Shown: positions 1 to 7,360, counted from the first letter of the stretch. The stretch is DNA of 13,760 nucleotides from JBBRLG01 sp038231495 (GCA_038231495.1 JBBRLG010000139.1:1-13760), one strand, 5' to 3'. Numbers and translations: made by a program. The notes: generated from the sequence alone by a model not told the origin.

Positions 1-47
1 CTACTCTGAGAGAGTTACTTCCCGTTCGCCCCATGCCGAGGATAGCC

Positions 48-1161
48 ATGAATCCGGAACTCCGCCGCCGTGCCGACGAGGTGATCAGCCGTTTGACTCA
101 GCTGCGGGACTCTCTTTGACATCTCGACCAAACAGTCGCAGCGCGACCAACTCAACGCCAAGATGGGCGAAGCCACTTTCTGGGACAACCCGGAAAAAGC
201 CCAGCAGATCATCGCCCAAATGAAGCCCCTCAACGGCCTGCTCAAGCCGTACGAGGATCTGTCCGCGCAGGCCGGCGACCTCCAAACGATGGAGGAACTG
301 GCCGAGGACGACGCCGACCTCGAAGCCGAACTGGAACGCGAACTCGGCCCGTTCGAGAAGCAGCTGGCCGAGTTTGAAATGCGCGCCATGCTCAGCGGCC
401 CGCAGGACGCCAGCAATGCTTACCTGCGCATCCAGGCCGGCACCGGCGGCACCGAGGCGTGCGACTGGGCGCAGATGTTGTTGCGCATGTACGGCCGTTG
501 GGCCGAGCGCAACGGCTACCAGGCCGAGCTGGTGGACGAGCTGCGCAACGAGGAAGCCGGCATCCGCAGCGCCACGCTGCGCGTCATCGGCGATTATGCC
601 TACGGCCACTTGCAGGGCGAAGCGGGTGTCCACCGCCTGGTGCGCATTAGCCCGTTCGACTCGAACGCACGCCGGCAAACGTCGTTCGCGGCGGTGGACG
701 TAATGCCGGAGATCGACGACGCGATTGAGATCAACATCAAGTCCGACGAATTGCGGCGCGACACGTTTCGTTCGGGCGGCCCCGGCGGCCAGCACCAGAA
801 CAAGACCGAAAGCGGCGTGCGTTACACGCACCTCCCGAGCGGCATCGCGGCGGAGAGTCGCAGCGAGCGCAGTCAGCACAAGAACGACGACATGGCGATG
901 AAGATGCTCAAGGCGAAGCTGTACCGCATCGAGGAGCAGAAGCTGAAGGCCGAGGTCGAGAAGCAGTACGACGAAAAGGGCGAAGTGGCCTGGGGCTACC
1001 AGATTCGCAACTACGTCATGCAGCCGTACACGCTGGTCAAGGACGTGCGCACCGAGGTGCAGACGGCCCAGGTGGGCAACGTGATGGACGGCGACCTTGA
1101 TGATTTCATCCAGGCGTACCTGCGGCACAAGGCGGAGAAGAAGCACAAGGGGCGGAAGTAA
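48..1161 (+). CDS. prfB: Peptide chain release factor 2 (RF2), made by +1 programmed frameshifting
   Basis: RF2 recognises UGA and UAA in the ribosomal A site and triggers release of the peptide. The ATG at 48 follows a GAGGA Shine-Dalgarno at 38-42. Twenty-three codons run to CTT (114-116), then an in-frame TGA (117-119). Skipping T117 puts the ribosome in the frame that stays open to TAA 1159-1161, giving 370 residues, close to the usual 365 or so. In the spliced protein the stop-codon-reading SPF motif lies at about residues 201-203 and the catalytic GGQ loop at about 246-248, inside RSGGPGGQHQNKTES. The SERSQHKN stretch is also typical. Without the shift only a 23-residue peptide would form, so the gene should be autoregulated by RF2 level, as in other bacteria. 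An annotation starting at the internal ATG 163 would lose the N-terminus. The identification is secure. Confidence 0.97.
106..120 (+). promoter_or_regulatory. prfB programmed +1 frameshift site (CTT TGA C)
   Basis: The slippery CTT at 114-116 is followed by TGA and then C, the canonical RF2 shift heptamer. A short GGGA (106-109) lies 4 nt upstream of CTT where Escherichia coli has a stronger AGGGGG 3 nt upstream. The stimulatory Shine-Dalgarno pairing therefore looks weaker here. The protein frames on either side match the family without a gap. Confidence 0.93.
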
Positions 1162-1236
1162 CGCGCAATCACCGTCCGCGGCGTGACCATTCGAGGACGC
1201 GGCGCGACGCCCCGACGCTTGCCCCACTTCCGATAA

Positions 1237-1251
1237 TTCGGATAATTCCGG
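1237..1251. promoter_or_regulatory. Palindromic motif TTCGGATAATTCCGG upstream of the surface-protein gene
   Basis: The near-palindrome TTCGGATAATTCCGG lies 133 nt upstream of the ATG at 1370. A 13/15 match, TTCGGATTATTCCGA, lies at 7226-7240, 135 nt upstream of another start. Similar distance in two unrelated leaders suggests a shared promoter or operator. No sigma-factor consensus is assigned. Confidence 0.4.
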
Positions 1252-1307
1252 TATTTTGGCGCGTGTTTGCTGTTGCAATGCGTTCTCCGGGCGCGTCATG
1301 ATGCCCC

Positions 1308-1334
1308 CGCAGGTGAAGAACGACTTCACCTGCG
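1308..1334 (+). promoter_or_regulatory. Leader hairpin, 11-bp perfect stem
   Basis: CGCAGGTGAAG (1308-1318) pairs perfectly with CTTCACCTGCG (1324-1334) around the 5-nt loop AACGA. It sits 22 nt before the AGGAAGG Shine-Dalgarno of the gene starting at 1370, so it would be in the 5' untranslated region of that gene. No T-run follows, so an intrinsic terminator for prfB is less likely. Role not known. Confidence 0.5.
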
Positions 1335-1369
1335 CACCACGTCTGAATTTGCAACCAGGAAGGTCTCCC

Positions 1370-1540
1370 ATGCGTCGCAACTCTCCCGGTGTCGGCGTCG
1401 TTTCGCGATTAGCTCGTTTCTTCTTCGGCCGGCCGTTCCAAACGGGGCGAGCGCGCAGGGAGCGGTGCTTCACTCCTTACCTAGTGGTTCAACTCACCTC
1501 AATCGACATACGACTTCGGCCGACCGAAGCCTTCCGCTAG
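1370..1540 (+). pseudogene. 5' fragment of the Ig-repeat surface-protein gene, cut by a MITE
   Basis: The ATG at 1370 has a strong Shine-Dalgarno, AGGAAGG at 1357-1363 with a 6-nt spacer. It encodes a basic N-terminus (MRRNSPGVGVVSRLARFFFG and on) that runs to CTA at 1481-1483. There a MITE interrupts it, and the frame ends at TAG 1538-1540 inside the element. Removing 94 bp (the MITE plus one TA copy) joins this frame to the ORF at 1599 and reads TPYLEQLERLEMPNNLYN. That resembles the LExLEDRxxP signature common near the N-terminus of Gemmata-type secreted proteins (family knowledge). The fragment is therefore the true start of the gene continued at 1599-3380 and 4435-4833. That the whole gene is now inactive is inferred. 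Confidence 0.75.
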
Positions 1541-1577
1541 GGGGGGTGGCTATCAATTCAAGTGAGTTGAACCACTA
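1482..1577. mobile_element. MITE, 92 bp with 14-bp perfect terminal inverted repeats, TA duplication
   Basis: CTAGTGGTTCAACTCAC at 1481-1497 is the exact reverse complement of 1562-1578. Taking TA (1482-1483 and 1576-1577) as the target duplication leaves a 92-bp element, 1484-1575, with termini GTGGTTCAACTCAC. No coding capacity is seen. A small hairpin inside (CTTCGG 1514-1519, CCGAAG 1524-1529) and a G-run (1540-1546) are the only internal structure. TA targets are typical of Tc1/mariner-IS630-type transposases, so the element was probably moved in trans by one. The flanking CTAG is itself palindromic, so a 4-bp CTAG duplication is equally possible. The net insertion is 94 bp either way. 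Confidence 0.8.
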
Positions 1578-1598
1578 GAACAGCTTGAACGGCTGGAG

Positions 1599-3398
1599 AT
1601 GCCCAATAACCTGTACAACTCGTTGTATACGACGGGCTTGACCGACCTTGGTGGTTTTCCTAGCGACATCCTGTTGAGCGAAACCCAAACAGCCCAGCAC
1701 AACGGCTACCTTACGCTGGTTGCGCCTCCGACAGCGCCGCGTGACCCTTCCGCCGTGATCTCATTCTCCCAGACCGCCTCAGCAACGCAAGCCGCGCCAC
1801 TGCCTACGGTATCCACCAGCACTGGTAGCGACGGTTTTCCGCAAGCAGCGTCGTCCCTCGATCAAACGTTTGCTGCTTTGATGACCTTTCCCACGGCGGC
1901 GACCTTGTTTGCCAACCCCGCCGCAAACCCGGCTGCTCCCCCGACCGTACCCACCAACGGCCCATCGTCACCGGGTGGCGCAGCGTCGCCGGGCGGCAAC
2001 GCCGGCAGTACAGGTAGTTCCCCGGTCACGAATGCCCAGCCGCTTTCCGCAACCCCACCAGCCACCCTTGCCACGGCCCCCGGTGAAGACCTCTGGCACG
2101 GCGCGTCCGCGCAATCCAATGCGCCGGGCAATTCGTCCGGTGCGTCACCCTTTGATGGCCCGACCGGGCCGGGCGGAAATGGCGGTTCGGGTGGAACGGG
2201 TGGTTCCACTCAACCAGGTAATCCCGGTTCCCTCAGTTGGAACGGGCCTTCGTTCGGTTGGAGCATCGCGCCTCCGCCGTCCCCCGTGATTATAAACCCT
2301 GGAGCGCAGACCAGCGCCGAAGGGGACGCCGCCTCACTCCAGGTCGCCGCGTACAAATCCCAGGGCTATTCCGTGCTCCAAGACCCCACCCTGGCTTATG
2401 CCGCGGTGGGCCTGCCCAAGGGCTTGACCATCAACCCTGCGTCCGGGATGATCGCCGGTACGGTGGACTATCAGGCAGCGGAATCCGTCGCTGTCAACAC
2501 CGTGGTTACCCTGGTTGTCGTCAATGGCAAGGGTGCCAGTTCCGCTCAGACGTTTACCTGGAATGTGACCGACACCCCCCGAATGCCGGTACTTACCAAT
2601 CCCGGCGCACAGACCAATTTGGCGGGCGCTGCGGTCACGCTTCAGGTGAACGCAAGTCAGATCGACGGCGACCGACTCACCTACGGCGCAACTGGCCTTC
2701 CGTCCGGCCTCTCGATCGATAGCGTCTACGGCCAGATATCCGGGACGATTGATCTGGCGGCTGGTGTCAGGGGAAGCCCGTATAGCGTGACGGTGACGGC
2801 AACGAACAAAACATTGGTCGCCAGCCAAACGTTTGCGTGGGTCGTGGGCGATGTGGGCACGGTGGCGGTGACGCAACCGGCGGACCAGATGAACACCGAG
2901 GGTGACGCCGTGTCGCTGGCGGTTTCGGCCAGCACAACAACGGGCACGCTCACGTTCACCGCCGACAGCTTGCCGGCGGGCCTCACCATTGGGAGTTCGA
3001 CCGGAGTCATGTCGGGCACCCTTGCGGCCGGGACGGCAGCGGCCGGACCCTACTCCACCAGCGTAGCAGCGAGCAACGGCACCGCCGGGGACAACAAAAC
3101 CTTCAACTGGACGGTGAATCCTCGCGTTGCCGTCGATGCCATCGCAAGCCGGTCGGATTTAGAAGGCAGCACGATCTCCCTTTCGGTCAACGCCCATGAA
3201 ACCGGAGCCACGCTAACCTACAGCGCGACCGGATTACCGAGCGGGTTGATCCTTGATAGCAGCACGGGTTTGATTTCGGGAACCGTTGCGTCCGGCGCGT
3301 CGAGGGCAGGGCCATTTCACGCCGATGTCACGGTCGGCGACGGCACCTACAACACGGACGTTTTGTTCGAGTGGGATATAAGAGCGTTCGGAAAATAG
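1599..3398 (+). pseudogene. Central fragment of a surface protein with four He_PIG/Ig-like repeats
   Basis: The open frame from 1599 lacks a well-spaced ribosome site: GGAG touches the ATG. It is best read as the continuation of the gene that starts at 1370. Residues about 40-225 form a Pro/Ala/Ser/Gly-rich low-complexity linker. Four Ig-like repeats of roughly 85-95 residues follow from about residue 229. They share NPGAQTxxEGDAxSLxV openings, LTYxATGLPSGLxIDSxTGxISGT cores, and FxWxV ends. He_PIG repeats are found in large extracellular proteins of Planctomycetes, so secretion or surface display is inferred. The last six codons before TAG 3396-3398 lie within the left end of an IS5-type element, so the natural 3' continuation is 4435-4833. 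No transmembrane segment is visible. Confidence 0.75.
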
Positions 3399-4287
3399 GA
3401 CGGGATTGGCATGAAAGCAGCTGGTAGCGGGGGTGTTCCCTGATTCCTCTGGAGGGCTGCTCCTGAAGCCGCTTGTTGCCGACGCCTTGTGGACGCGCCT
3501 TCAAGAACTGCTGCCGCCCGAGGAGCCGCGGCGGTTTCGCTGGCCCGGCCGCAAGCCGTTGGCTCGCCGCCGAATCCGCACCGGCATCCGGTAGGTCCTC
3601 AAAACCGGCATCGCCTGGGACGAGCTGCCCGCCGAACTCGGCTGCGGCTGCGGCCAGACCTGCCGCGCGTCTCTTCGCCGCTGGCACACGGCCGGGGTCT
3701 GGCACGCGTTGCACGCGCTGCTTGTGAGCGAACGGAACGCCGCGGACCTCATCGACTGGTCGCGGGCCATCATTGCTGGCCCGTTTGCGAAAGCTCCCGA
3801 AGGCGGCGAAAAGACCGGCCCGAACCCCACGGAGCGCAGCCAATGCGGCAGCAAGCACCCTGGGTTGACCGCTGCGAACGGCATCCCGCTGGCCGCGACC
3901 TTGAGCGCCGCAAACGTGCCCGACGTGGTGCCGGTGCTGGAAGTGCTCACGGCGATGCCGCCGGTCGGAGGCAAGCCGGGTCCGAAGGGTGAGAAGTCCG
4001 ACCGCTTGCAGGGCGACCGGGGTTAGGATTCGGATCCACTGAGCAGGCTCTTGCGGTGGCTGGGCATCGTGCCGGAGTTGGCCGCCCGCAACACGGCGCA
4101 GGGCAGTGGCATGGGCAAGACGCGGTGGGTGGTCGAGCGGACGAATGCCTTTTTGCATGCGTTCGGCCGTCTGCGTCGTCGCCGCGACCGCCTTGCCGAG
4201 GTACAGGAAGCGTTCCTCGCATTGGCCTGCGGCCTCATCTGCATGAGGTTCCTGCCATAGGAAACTCATATTTTCCGAACGCTCTTA
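3379..4287 (+). mobile_element. IS5-type insertion sequence (905 bp, TA duplication)
   Basis: The terminal repeats are perfect: TAAGAGCGTTCGGAAAATA at 3379-3397 and its reverse complement at 4269-4287, with TA as the duplicated target. The element proper is 3381-4285. Size, TA target and the single transposase frame fit the IS427-like branch of IS5. It inserted in codon ATA (3378-3380) of the Ig-repeat gene. Its right-hand TA (4286-4287) is also the left TA of the adjoining MITE-like element. Confidence 0.85.
3463..4260 (+). pseudogene. IS5-family DDE transposase, broken by two in-frame TAG codons
   Basis: One frame runs from CTG 3463 (a possible lost ATG, GGAGG 7 nt upstream at 3451-3455) to TAG 4258-4260, about 265 codons. 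It opens KPLVADALWTRLQELLPP. It then has VLKTGIAWDELPAELGCGCG, the EGGEKTGPNPTERSQCGSKH block, LQGDRG, and RWVVERTNAFLHAFGRLRRR, all IS5 hallmarks. Two TAG codons interrupt it, at 3592-3594 (GIR*VLKTG) and 4024-4026 (GDRG*DSDP). Relatives usually have Tyr at the second and often an aromatic residue at the first. The first catalytic Asp appears to be Ala (SRAIIAG rather than the usual IID), while Asp of GDRG and Glu of VVERT remain. There are no frameshifts. Surely inactive, although decoded end to end without indels. Confidence 0.88.
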
Positions 4288-4434
4288 GCGGGTCTGCCAG
4301 TAGTTTGTACAGGTACCAACCGTCGTTTTTCACTTGGATTTTGAGGTGACATGCCTTTGTCACTAGATGTAGCAGGCGCAATTTGCGCACTCTTGTCGCC
4401 GTAAGTCCTTACGCTGTAAGGGTCGGACCCGCTA
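4286..4434. mobile_element. MITE-like element, 145 bp, packed with short palindromes
   Basis: GCGGGTCTG (4288-4296) and CGGACCCGC (4424-4432) are 8/9 inverted repeats flanked by TA on both sides (4286-4287, 4433-4434). No ORF is present. Inside lie GTGACA/TGTCAC (4346-4351, 4358-4363), GCGCAA/TTGCGC (4376-4381, 4383-4388), CGTAAG/CTTACG (4400-4405, 4408-4413) and the overlapping CCTTAC/GTAAGG (4407-4412, 4416-4421). GGGTC/GACCC (4420-4430) closes it. The last overlapping pairs are mutually exclusive hairpins. Its termini differ from those of the other elements here, so a different mobilising transposase is likely. Calling it a MITE is an inference from ends, TA flanks and the reading frame restored by its removal. 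Confidence 0.6.
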
Positions 4435-4833
4435 AACAAGTACAAAAACAGCGGCCAGCAGCTTGAAAACAACATCGACCGCATTGAGCCAGATCTGAAA
4501 ACGATTGTGGAGGAGAAAACCGCTCTGCTTTTACCGAGAGGCAGCGAGGTTGACTGGGCCGAAAGGCAGATCTATGATCGGACCGTTCGTAGGTTGAAGA
4601 CTATCCGAATCGCAACGAAAACTTGGAAACACGCTGATATTTTGAGTCCCTACATAGGGCCGGACACGCCGCCGACGGCCGACCAGCTGCGAAAGATAAA
4701 AAACATCGTTTTTGTGTTAATGGCCGACACGCCGGAACTCAGAAAAGCCGTAGCTGCTGAAATCAAGGATCTTGAGAAGTTCTATGCGGCGGACGGATAT
4801 ACTTTCAAGGCTGAGTACCCACCTAAACCATAG
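4435..4833 (+). pseudogene. 3' fragment of the Ig-repeat gene, or an orphan ORF of unknown function
   Basis: This frame is open from 4420, has no ATG, and ends at TAG 4831-4833. The first internal start is GTG 4507. The sequence from 4435 (NKYKNSGQQLENNIDRIEPD) looks coding well before that GTG. Removing the IS5 element and the MITE-like element (1054 bp with TA copies) joins it in frame after FEWDI of the Ig-repeat ORF. The reading is FEWDINKYKNSGQQLENN. The product is charged and probably helical, with no recognised domain, signal or membrane segment, ending KAEYPPKP. Two readings remain: the C-terminal domain of the surface protein (favoured), or a 108-residue protein started at GTG 4507. 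AGGAGG of the next gene lies 2 nt after its stop. Confidence 0.65.
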
Positions 4834-4835
4834 TA

Positions 4836-4857
4836 AGGAGGTGCCATTTGTCCGTTA
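4836..4857 (+). promoter_or_regulatory. Ribosome site and TTG start of the LRR gene, stranded left of the ISAzo13 element
   Basis: AGGAGG at 4836-4841 is a perfect Shine-Dalgarno. Six nt later is TTG (4848-4850), followed by TCC GTT A. The IS interrupts after the first base of the fourth codon. Joining A4857 to 6167 gives TTG TCC GTT AAG CAA CTT, in frame with the leucine-rich repeats (MSVKQLHVLCLS). The upstream frame closes at TAA 4824-4826, so the start must be here. Confidence 0.7.
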
Positions 4858-6166
4858 GGACGCCCGAAAATATAACTTGAGCAAATGTCAGTTTGGCTCA
4901 ATGGTATAGTTCCAATCGCCGTGGAAGTCGGCTTTGGTGATCTGCACGCACGCCAGTTCGTCGGCACTCACCTTGGCTCCGGTCGCGTAGCAATTGGTGT
5001 CCAACGCCGCTTGAACTTCTAGCCCCGCCGCGGTGGTGGTAGGAGCAATCAGGTTCACGATCACCTCCTGACTGACCAGCGGCCGGCCGCGCCCGTTCTG
5101 CGTAATGTGGCAGAACAGGCGCTGCTCGCTCTTGTTCCACTTGCTCGTCCCCGGCGGGAAATGACGCACGCTCCACGGCAGTCCGAGCGTGTCGGCCAAC
5201 GCTTGCAACGCCACCTTCCACAACCGCGACCGGCTGCTGTTGCTGCCACCGCCGTCCGCCGCGATCAACAGCTTGCGCGCCCGCGGGAACCGCTTGGAGC
5301 CCCTCTCCCGCCACCAACGCCGCAGCGTCTCGGCCGCGAACCGGGCCGGGTCGTGGTCGATCCCGACGCTGACCCCGCCTTGGTTGTTCGTCACGTCGTA
5401 GACCCCCTAGGGGATCGCCTGCCCCAGGGCCGGGTCTTGGAAGTCGTGGACCCGGACTGCTGGCGGCTCGCCTTTGGGCCGCCACTCCCGGCCGCCCTTC
5501 TTGAAATCCCCGACCCATTCCTTCTTCTTGGTGTCGACCGACACCACCGGTTCTCCTTGGTTTTGAAAGCGCTGCACCCGGTCGTTGCTGTACTCGAACG
5601 GGGCGTTCCGATCGGGGTGTCCGGACCCTTCGCGGGTCTTGCGGTTGGATTGCAAACTAGAGCCCGCCGCGTACAACAGCCGGGCCACCGTGCGGTCCCT
5701 GACCGGGTGTCCCTGCCGGTGCAACTCCTCGGCCAGGGTCGCGGTACTCTTGCACGTCCAGCGCAAGGGCGCGGTGGGATGCCCCCGTGTCAGCGGCTCG
5801 ACCAGGGTCTCCAACGCCTCGGCCAACAAGGGGTCGGTGGCCGTCAGGGGCTTGCGGCCGCCGCCGGGCCGGCGCACCCACGAGCCGGGTGGGAGCGGCC
5901 CCGGTGCCGGGGAGCGCTGTTCAATCTCAGCGACTCCCGCGGCAATGGTATTGCGCGACAACCCCGTGGCCGTGGCTACCGCGGTAATACCGCCCCAGCC
6001 GAGAGCCAACGCTTCGGTAGCCGCCCAGTGGCGGCGCACGCGTTCGTCCATAATCGGCTGAAGGATCTCCTACTTGGTCCGCAGTCCGTGGATCGTCGTT
6101 GCAGCGTGCATCCTGGTAGGGTACCAGCCTGCCAGATTTGCTCAAGTTATATTTTCGGGCGTCCTA
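4856..6166 (-). mobile_element. ISAzo13-family insertion sequence (1307 bp, TA duplication)
   Basis: The two ends match perfectly as inverted repeats over at least 29 bp inside the TA copies: GGACGCCCGAAAATATAACT and on to 4886, mirrored at 6136-6164. TA flanks lie at 4856-4857 and 6165-6166. The single transposase gene runs on the minus strand. It inserted just behind the start codon of the LRR gene. Intact ends and an exact TA repeat argue for a fairly recent insertion. Confidence 0.88.
4888..6111 (-). pseudogene. ISAzo13-family (Rhodopirellula-type) DDE transposase with two in-frame TAG codons
   Basis: From ATG 6109-6111 to TGA 4888-4890 a single frame spans 407 codons, the usual ISAzo13 length, with no indel. 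TAG at 6070-6072 (TK*EILQPIMDERVRR) and 5407-5409 (QAIP*GVYDV) interrupt it. The family has Tyr at the second and an aromatic residue at or near the first. Between them lie a helix-turn-helix-like N-terminus (ALGWGGITAVATATGLSRNTI) and VVSVDTKKKE, with the first catalytic Asp. After the second TAG come LLIAADGGGSN, with the second Asp, and PPGTSKWNKSEQRLF, with the Glu. The Trp normal in ITQNWRGRPL is Gly here. Conceptually it divides into 5407-6051 (from a second ATG) and 4888-5394. As written it cannot make a complete transposase without amber readthrough. Confidence 0.9.
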
Positions 6167-6936
6167 AGCAACTTCATGTACTATGCCTCTCAGTGCCAGT
6201 CACGGATGCGAACCTGAAAGAACTTGCCTCTGTACCAGAGCTTCACGAACTTGCTCTTCTAAAATGCAGTGAGGTGACTGATGAAGGAATAAAAGTCCTG
6301 GTGGCGCGTAAGCAACTCCAAATTCTGCTCCTTCTCAAGTGCGACGGCATAACCAACGCGAGCTTGCAGGAATTGGCCGCTTGCAAGCGACTCCGAGAAC
6401 TCCACCTTGGCGCTTCGACGATAACGGATGCGAGTCTCAAACAACTGGCAGCTATGGAGCAACTCCAAAAGCTAAGTATATGTTTTTGCAAAAACGTGAC
6501 GGATGACGGGCTGAAGGAACTGCGTGGCTGTAAGCAACTTCGGTCGCTAGACCTTTACGGCTGTGACAAGCTGACGGACTCAGGTTTGAAGGAGGTGGCC
6601 GCTTGTAGGCAACTCCAAGAACTGGACCTTTTTGCGCAAGTTACGGACACGGGCCTGAAGGAACTCGCCGCGTGCAAACAACTTCAGACGTTGGGGCTCG
6701 GTGGTTGCGACACCGTAACGGCCGCAGGAATAAAAGAGCTGGCGAAGTGCAAAAAACTCCAATCCTTATCTTTCATTACCTGTAAAAGGATGACGGACGA
6801 GTGGTTAAATGAATTGGCAGCTTGCGAGCATCTCGAGAGCTTGGAACTATTTCGCTGCGTTAACGTGACAGACGGAGCGATTGCCAAACTAAAAAAAGCC
6901 CGTCCGCAGCTAACGGTAATTCGACGCGAAGAGTGA
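6167..6936 (+). pseudogene. Leucine-rich-repeat protein, body cut off from its start by the IS
   Basis: About ten LRRs of 22-25 residues fill the whole reading frame up to TGA 6934-6936. The pattern is LKELAACKQLQxLxLxxCxxVTD, the cysteine-containing/AMN1-like type abundant in Gemmata-like genomes. These repeats form a curved protein-binding solenoid; no partner can be inferred. No signal peptide or membrane segment is seen. The frame is open to the left into the IS (back to 5107), but that part is antisense transposase sequence and not a real N-terminus. Restoring the pre-insertion junction gives a 259-residue protein starting at TTG 4848. The gene lay 14 nt behind the Ig-repeat gene, so the two were probably cotranscribed. 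LRR identity is certain; loss of function is inferred from loss of the start. Confidence 0.88.
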
Positions 6937-6991
6937 CCTGCGTCCAGAATCGTGCGGACTGAACAAAGGGACAAAACAGAGGGAATTCTGA

Positions 6992-7192
6992 CTGGGACCG
7001 GACGAGTGGTTCGTCAGCGACCCCGAGCGGTTACAAGCCCTGCGCGCCATCTGGGTGCTACAACGCATAAGCACGCCGGACGCGCGGGTCGTGTTAGAGA
7101 AGCTTGCCAAGGGGGCACCGGAAGCCCGTCAGACCGTGGAGGCTCAAGCCGCCCTCGATTGGCTGGACAAGCAGCACAAACCCACTCCTTGA
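6992..7192 (+). pseudogene. C-terminal remnant of a Gemmata-type WD40 or PQQ-repeat protein
   Basis: Between TGA 6989-6991 and TGA 7190-7192 lies a 66-codon frame with no start. It reads GPDEWFVSDPERLQALRAIW, then VLQRISTPDARVVLEKLAKG and APEARQTVEAQAALDWLDKQ. The pattern RALRAVxVLExIGTPEAxxxLExLAxGAPxAxxTxEAxAxLxRL is, from my knowledge of the group, a frequent C-terminal tail of large WD40-repeat proteins in Gemmataceae. Only this tail is present, so it is a deletion remnant. No promoter or ribosome site is seen. Confidence 0.6.
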
Positions 7193-7225
7193 GTCGGACC
7201 GGGGAGACTTTTCCAAAATCGACTT

Positions 7226-7240
7226 TTCGGATTATTCCGA
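7226..7240. promoter_or_regulatory. Palindromic motif TTCGGATTATTCCGA, second copy
   Basis: Matches the motif at 1237-1251 in 13 of 15 positions and lies 135 nt upstream of the ATG at 7361, against 133 nt for the first copy. The dyad TTCGGA(TTA)TTCCGA is nearly perfect. It would serve as a promoter-associated site of a gene that now survives only as a remnant. Confidence 0.4.
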
Positions 7241-7360
7241 TACACTTTATCGCTTTCCGATTCGTGGGTTACATTTTCATTGCAGTCTCTCATCTCCCGC
7301 GGTAAATTCTTACCGGGGGCAATGCGCAATCGTCGCGGCCTTTCCGGGGAGCATCCGACC

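Noticed and set aside
85..1473. Long minus-strand ORF opposite prfB
   Set aside because: It is a GC-rich shadow of prfB, which has clear family motifs on the plus strand.
3328..4269. Minus-strand ORF of 313 residues across the IS5 element
   Set aside because: Shadow of the plus-strand transposase, which shows IS5 motifs throughout.
4891..4917. tRNA-like string GGCTCAATGGTATAGTT
   Set aside because: It resembles a D-arm by chance but lies in the transposase C-terminal codons, with no acceptor stem or T-arm around it.
3463..6111. Genome-wide reassignment of TAG to Tyr
   Set aside because: The lipoprotein, the TIGR02996 gene and the 4435-4833 frame all end naturally in TAG, so at most local readthrough is possible.
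5107..6936. A single 609-residue ORF ending in leucine-rich repeats
   Set aside because: Its first 350 or so residues are the antisense of the ISAzo13 transposase and its left terminal repeat; only 6167-6936 is LRR sequence.
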